The notes under the pieces: model-generated
The model's input: only the letters and a program-made list of their open reading frames with translations
Databases searched by the model: none
What the model was told of the DNA's origin: nothing
Assembly: GCA_007859995.1 (NCBI GenBank)
Contig: SMSL01000011.1
Location: 1 to 64,000, forward strand
Length of the DNA stretch: 64,000 nt
Source: Candidatus Brocadiaceae bacterium S225
Lineage (GTDB): Bacteria; Planctomycetota; Brocadiia; Brocadiales; Scalinduaceae
Direction of reading: 5' to 3'
Shown: positions 59,570-64,000 of the stretch, in pieces
Layout of the letters: every line of letters starts with the position of its first letter
Numbering within the stretch: the first letter of the stretch is position 1
Program-made: the position numbers and the translations under genes

Positions 59570-62050
59570 TTAACGTCTGCGTCTGCGCTGCTCTTCTGGT
59601 GTTGCGCTTGCTTCATTAGACTCGCAAAGCTCGTCACCATTAAGTGCTGCCGGCCTTACTACATAGTAGTAAGTAGTTCCATTGACAACCGTAGTGTCAA
59701 GGAATGTAGAGTACGTAGATGTTGTCGTACCAATAAGTGTATAAGGCCCGCCGGCTGTAGTGCTGCGATAGACATTGTAGTGATCAGGACTTGTATCCGT
59801 CCATGTCAACTGCACCTCGCCACGCTTAGCTCTGGCGGACAGATCATCAATGCAGACACAGTCAGGATCACCGGCTGCTTTTACGCTAACCGTTGTTGAA
59901 GCTGTATGCGTAAGATCCGGCTGTCCACTTGATGGGAATGATAAAGCAGTATTATCGGTTACCCTTAACTGAATGAGGTAGTCACCCGTGCCTAAACCAC
60001 TGAAGAATGCAGTTACGTCAGGTTGAGGACCAAAGGCGTCATCAAAAAGGTTGTCACCATTAAGTTCCCATGCGTATTCTTTTATGAAATCCACAGGGTC
60101 ACTCTGTGTTTCACGCTCACCGTCATCCGGGTTAACTGACCCAGTGCCGTCCAGGTACCATGTAACTCCCGGACAAAAGGCATAGGGACCTCCCGGATTA
60201 GCTGTAGGTGCGATAGGTGGTGTGGTTATCTTTACGACCATGGTAGTTTCTGCAAATTTCTCATCCAAACCAACCCCGTTATCGCTCACACATAGTTTTA
60301 CAGGATAGTCTCCCACTGCAGGCCAGGAATTGAAAGCAAAAGGCCCGGATGCATCGTCACAAACGCCATCGTTATCCAGGTCCCAATCCCATGAATCTAT
60401 GCTTTTTAAAGCATCCTGATGAAAGGAGTCTGAACCGTCAAGAGTGATAACCTGACCGGCCACGCCTGGGTTTGGTACAGCTTTAGCTACGGCCACTGGA
60501 CTTCCCGCCTCAAATAGAGACTGCCCCAGCATCAAGATTGCCCAGGGAGTATGGAATTGATTTTGAGCACTACTACCGCCATAATGTCCAGACCAGAGTC
60601 CATGGTTGCCACCTCCGGATTTGTCCTGGTCGTCTACCAGATTTCTCGCGACGCCATGTGTGGCATCACTGTACCAGTCAATATCCGGCAGTACTGCCGT
60701 GTAGTCCCTCAGCATGGTAATTGGAGGTACGTGGAGGCGCATGGCCTTTACAAAGGAGAAGAGACCATAATAATATTCCTTGATGTTTGATACATAATTA
60801 CCTCCTACATTTTCAAAGTTATCACGCAAGTATTTCTCGGCTTTATCCCAACTAGGGAAACCGGCTGGGGGAGATCCCGGAGTACCTCCATCGCCACGCC
60901 CGAGACCATCCATAACCATTTGAACCAATCCGGATGGGGTGGTGGCAAAAGGCCCCCAAATGGTATTACTAGTTGAATAACCAAAATAACCTGCCGCGTG
61001 CTGACTGTAAACAAGCCAAGTTGGATTTAGAGCGGTTACGTGTGGTGGAATCAGTGCCCAGCCGTTCCTTACGGCAGGTATTATCCCTATCGCTGCCCAC
61101 TGACATATAGAGTTATCCCCCCCACTACCCCAACTATAGGTCCAACCACCCCGGTTAACTGCAGTAGGATGATTGTATTGACCATTAGAAACAGCATCGG
61201 CCATATCCTGAACAATATCTCCATACGTCCTGCCAATTACATTTGCCGGTCCGGTAGTTGTTACAGCACCAGGAGTCCCACTTGCAACAATAGCGTCCAT
61301 GTACGACCCGTGCTGGTAGTAGTAAGTCTGGCTGTTGTATATAGCTAAGCCGTTATTACCTGTATCAAGTGCATCCACAACACCATCACCATTATAATCC
61401 TCTGCATAAAGTCCGTTTTTTATACCAATAGCATATGCGGTTAAGTGGCTGAAAAGATCCTTGAGACCCTTTGCAACTGTCTCTTTGTATGGATTGTCAT
61501 CTCCCACAAGACTCTCAACGTGCCCGTTAGCCTCAAAGGCGTTAATCGCGTTCGCCCACACACCATGATAGATACTTATGGGAGACCAACTCCCGGTAGT
61601 TTTATTCTGATTCTTGTGCAGATACCAGAGGCCCTCATCAATTGCCACATTAACCTCCACGGCCAGAGTCTGAGCCCTGATAATGACGAGATACGTCTTA
61701 CTAGCTGTCTCATTCGTATTCTTGTCCCTGACAGTCAACCGGGCGGTAAAAATATCGCCAACGTTCCCGACATAGGTATGAAATGCCTGAAGGCTGTAAT
61801 TGTTGGGGCCGACATCGGTAAACGCCGTACTTCCGCCATCTCCAAAGTCCCATGAATACTCAAAATCTGTTCCAGTAACATCTGTAGTGCCTTTCAAGGT
61901 TATTGATTTACCACTCCAGGTATCATGTGGTATCAACGGGTTTGTCGCTACCCAGGGCACTGTCTTAACCACAGGCACAACAGCATAAGCCGGCATTGCC
62001 AGCCCAAACATCAGTACTGCAATAAACAGTGGTAAAATAAGTTTCTTCAT
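59570..62050 (-). CDS. Large exported PKD/Fn3 protein with arginine tail, copy 2
   Basis: An 826-residue protein (start at 62050, GGAGAGGAG upstream; an upstream ATG adds eight residues) with a signal peptide (LILPLFIAVLMFGLAMPAYA). In order: a PKD domain (about 30-125; EYSWDFGDGGSTAF), a helical toroid-like region (about 130-480; ICQWAAIGIIPAVRNGW, QFHTPWAILMLGQSLFEAG), two more PKD-like domains (WDWDLDNDG, YAWELNGDNLFD), and the terminal Fn3-like domain with CVCIDDLSARAKRG, YNVYRS, and ELCESNEASATPEEQRRRRR. It shares the last domain and arginine tail with the protein at 54391; the central toroid is related, but the repeat domains differ (PKD here, TSP3 there). Probably a secreted surface protein. 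Confidence 0.82.
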   Translation of the reverse strand: MKKLILPLFIAVLMFGLAMPAYAVVPVVKTVPWVATNPLIPHDTWSGKSITLKGTTDVTGTDFEYSWDFGDGGSTAFTDVGPNNYSLQAFHTYVGNVGDIFTARLTVRDKNTNETASKTYLVIIRAQTLAVEVNVAIDEGLWYLHKNQNKTTGSWSPISIYHGVWANAINAFEANGHVESLVGDDNPYKETVAKGLKDLFSHLTAYAIGIKNGLYAEDYNGDGVVDALDTGNNGLAIYNSQTYYYQHGSYMDAIVASGTPGAVTTTGPANVIGRTYGDIVQDMADAVSNGQYNHPTAVNRGGWTYSWGSGGDNSICQWAAIGIIPAVRNGWALIPPHVTALNPTWLVYSQHAAGYFGYSTSNTIWGPFATTPSGLVQMVMDGLGRGDGGTPGSPPAGFPSWDKAEKYLRDNFENVGGNYVSNIKEYYYGLFSFVKAMRLHVPPITMLRDYTAVLPDIDWYSDATHGVARNLVDDQDKSGGGNHGLWSGHYGGSSAQNQFHTPWAILMLGQSLFEAGSPVAVAKAVPNPGVAGQVITLDGSDSFHQDALKSIDSWDWDLDNDGVCDDASGPFAFNSWPAVGDYPVKLCVSDNGVGLDEKFAETTMVVKITTPPIAPTANPGGPYAFCPGVTWYLDGTGSVNPDDGERETQSDPVDFIKEYAWELNGDNLFDDAFGPQPDVTAFFSGLGTGDYLIQLRVTDNTALSFPSSGQPDLTHTASTTVSVKAAGDPDCVCIDDLSARAKRGEVQLTWTDTSPDHYNVYRSTTAGGPYTLIGTTTSTYSTFLDTTVVNGTTYYYVVRPAALNGDELCESNEASATPEEQRRRRR

Positions 62051-62572
62051 TTTAATCTTTTCTCCTCTCCACAAAAAATATATAAAAAAAATACATTTTC
62101 AAAGTTACTACTAAACTTTTTTGAATCTCTGCCGATAATAAGAGAATGAATGCCCTAAGAGAAGTAGTTTCATCAATGTTCCATTCTAGTCAAGATATAG
62201 AAATTAGCATCTCCTTGACAACAAAATGACAAACATTTGGTTTGACTAACGTAAAAAATATCTTTAGTCTCAAAACGGGCAAGGATAGTTTTCATGAGTG
62301 ATAGTATTTGCACCCAAAAAAAGAACCAAACCCTGACTTTTTTGGAGCCTTATACCAGGCTTCGTTCAAAACCAGAAAGTCATTTCAGCGCCGAACGTAT
62401 ACTCTTGCGCACCCCCCTGTCAATATCTCAAAACATCAGAGTGATGCTGTGATATGGCAGCAAGAAAGTGCTTGCCAATAGAAACGTCAAAATGAATTCA
62501 TACCATAGATTTTCATCCAATGGTATGAATTCACAATACTTCAAAGTCTTCTAAAAATTCTACTTTCAACCA
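62051..62572. other. Intergenic region, largely shared with 56911-57408
   Basis: No gene. The part from about 62309 to 62572 is almost identical to 57148-57408. It includes the perfect hairpin at 62493-62533 and the shared AATGACAAACATTTGGTTTGAC phrase near 62222. Confidence 0.6.
62493..62533 (-). terminator. Hairpin downstream of PEP-CTERM gene, copy 2
   Basis: Perfect 14-base arms TGAATTCATACCAT (62493-62506) and ATGGTATGAATTCA (62520-62533), 40 bases past the PEP-CTERM stop. On the minus strand TTTTGACG follows. Confidence 0.55.
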
Positions 62573-63325
62573 TTAACCTTTAATGAAACGTTTACCCAGG
62601 CGTTTTCTGGTTGCAACCAGTCCAGCCATGCCTATTCCAAGCAGTATAACAGTAGACGGTTCCGGTACTACCGGATTATCGGCACCGATTTCTAATGTGC
62701 TTGAAAAATATATGGTAGCCAGACTATCAGGATCATTATGTGCAAGGTAAAAGCCTGAAGGAACTACTGTATCACTTAGTACAAAGCTAATATTTGCAGA
62801 TTCACCAGCACCCAGGATAAAATCCCAACCCAGCGCCATGGAAACGTCGTCTGGAAAAATAGTATTACCATGAGTACTTATTCCGATGCCGTCGTCTAAA
62901 AAGCTACCGGCTGCTACGGTATCCTGCAGGTGTTCATAAATATCTCCGTCGACCCAACCAGGTTCGTCTATCTCCCACGTCTGACCGGCGGCGGTTATTC
63001 CGCTTGTTGAACCGGTTTCGTTAAAGTAGGTGTTAACACTCTCGTCAATTTCATGATCAAACCATGAGACCACAGAGTGTGCACCAACACCAGTAACCTT
63101 AACACCTACTGTTCCAAGTCCCGTGGTAAAACTGAAGCCACCGGTAGTATAAGTCGCATTGAGAGCTGCCCCCAGATCTCCCGGTGCATTAAGGTTTGGA
63201 CTTGAAATTTCTTCGCCATCGGCATTAAACCCCCAATCGAAGAGATTAAATGTGACAGCCCTTGCGCTATCAGCCATTCCTACAGTTAAAAAGACAGCCA
63301 TAAATAAAACCAACACTTTTTTCAT
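62573..63325 (-). CDS. PEP-CTERM sorting-domain protein, copy 2
   Basis: A 250-residue protein identical to the product at 57409 except for two residues (Thr/Ile in HGNTxFPDD, Ser/Ala in EIGxDNP). Signal peptide, VPEPST sorting signal, hydrophobic segment and basic tail are all present. Start at 63325, preceded by GGAGGAGGG. It is the first gene of the upstream tandem unit. The long palindrome at 63556-63586 may control it. Confidence 0.92.
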   Translation of the reverse strand: MKKVLVLFMAVFLTVGMADSARAVTFNLFDWGFNADGEEISSPNLNAPGDLGAALNATYTTGGFSFTTGLGTVGVKVTGVGAHSVVSWFDHEIDESVNTYFNETGSTSGITAAGQTWEIDEPGWVDGDIYEHLQDTVAAGSFLDDGIGISTHGNTIFPDDVSMALGWDFILGAGESANISFVLSDTVVPSGFYLAHNDPDSLATIYFSSTLEIGADNPVVPEPSTVILLGIGMAGLVATRKRLGKRFIKG

Positions 63326-64000
63326 AATTACCCTCCTCCTATATAAAAAAACCCACGACAAACTAAACAAACCAATTAAAAAAGTAGAGTTTAAAACGAA
63401 AACTAACGATAGCACTACTCAATAAATATATTAATAATTGCAACTGCACGGCAAAAAAACAAACGGTACTGATCGCTTAACTCAAGCAGATCTCGTGATT
63501 TTGACATATCAAACATTATTTGTCAATAAATATTTAAATATTTATTTATACAAACAAGACATATTAAACATTGTTTAATATGTCTTAAACAATTCTACCG
63601 GTTTAATCAGATATCTGCTAATAAACAAAATAATTATTGCTGTAACCCATTGATATAACGGTGCTTGCAGTTTAGTGTTTCATGCGGATTGATTAAATCG
63701 TAAAAGAAATAGATTGGAAAAAATAGTAAAACATATCATCTCTCTCGTCTCATTGTTTCACTCTTAATTTGAGTGTTACCCGGAATCAATACATGACCTG
63801 AGCTTGACAATTACCTGAAAAATACTTAACAACTGTTTGGTTTAACTACTAAACAGTGTCTAACTATAATACCCAAAATTAGTAATACAAATAAAAGGCA
63901 TAACGTTCCAGAGAAAAAGTATACGCAGGGGCTATTGTTTACCTCATTTTTGAGAGATGAGAGTCAGATGATTCTCGTCTCCAGGCAGAGGCGCAAACAA
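63326..64000. other. Gene-free right end of the window
   Basis: No gene is supported. The first 100 bases repeat the leader of the other PEP-CTERM copy; beyond about 63620 similarity fades. The palindrome at 63556 is the only clear signal. Confidence 0.5.
63556..63586. promoter_or_regulatory. Long perfect palindrome upstream of PEP-CTERM copy 2
   Basis: Arms AAGACATATTAAAC (63556-63569) and GTTTAATATGTCTT (63573-63586), 14 bases each with a three-base centre. It lies about 230 bases upstream of the start codon. The equivalent site before copy 1 (58376-58402) is degenerate. It could be a dimer-binding operator or a transcript hairpin. Confidence 0.5.

Overview
The window looks like a chromosomal segment of a Gram-negative, AT-rich, anaerobic planctomycete. 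My best guess is an anammox bacterium (Brocadiales, 'Ca. Scalindua'-like), but that is inference. What is seen: the anaerobic (cobalt-early) cobalamin genes, menaquinone synthesis by the futalosine route (MqnE), several small exported c-type cytochromes, a flavodiiron protein with rubredoxin, PEP-CTERM proteins, GspC-like proteins, LolA-like proteins and a lipoprotein (hence an outer membrane). No rRNA, tRNA or CRISPR was recognised.

Layout. 1-2400: a mobile-element zone with a probable group II intron 5' fragment, one intact REP-associated transposase (RAYT), two broken RAYT copies with their palindromes, and a BrnT/BrnA toxin-antitoxin pair. 2409-11931: a small membrane protein and a 2953-residue TcA-type toxin-complex subunit with no TcB or TcC partner nearby. 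11951-19187 (minus strand): a decayed copy of the end of an ABC-transporter gene, a VapBC pair, and a dipeptide/oligopeptide ABC operon into which a GxxExxY gene is wedged. 19188-24035: a repeat-rich accessory stretch holding two small membrane proteins, a DUF262-HEPN pair whose HEPN gene is frameshifted at a T7 run, and a DUF4160/DUF2442 pair flanked by a duplicated start of the cobyric acid synthase gene.

24036-32059 is a cobalamin cluster (cbiP, cbiB, cbiA, cbiX, cbiC, cbiD, cbiE, cbiL). 32207-53237 is mostly core genome: a DEAD-box helicase, queE/queC, an amidohydrolase that may be the aminodeoxyfutalosine deaminase, serS, ispF, a dynamin-like GTPase, ridA, mqnE, three cytochromes, proS, ndk, and fprA-rubredoxin.

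53554-63325 (minus strand) is the most unusual part. A three-gene unit is present twice in tandem: a PEP-CTERM protein, a large exported multidomain protein ending in a Cys-bearing Fn3-like domain and an arginine tail, and a small GspC-like protein (HR domain plus PDZ). The two PEP-CTERM copies differ at two residues, while the other two gene pairs have diverged. I read this as a substrate/adaptor cassette for type II-like secretion with a possible new C-terminal sorting tail.

A recurrent theme is small accessory modules (VapBC, DUF4160/DUF2442, GxxExxY) sitting between duplicated gene ends or inverted copies of dispersed repeats. This suggests a shared route of insertion into otherwise conserved operons.
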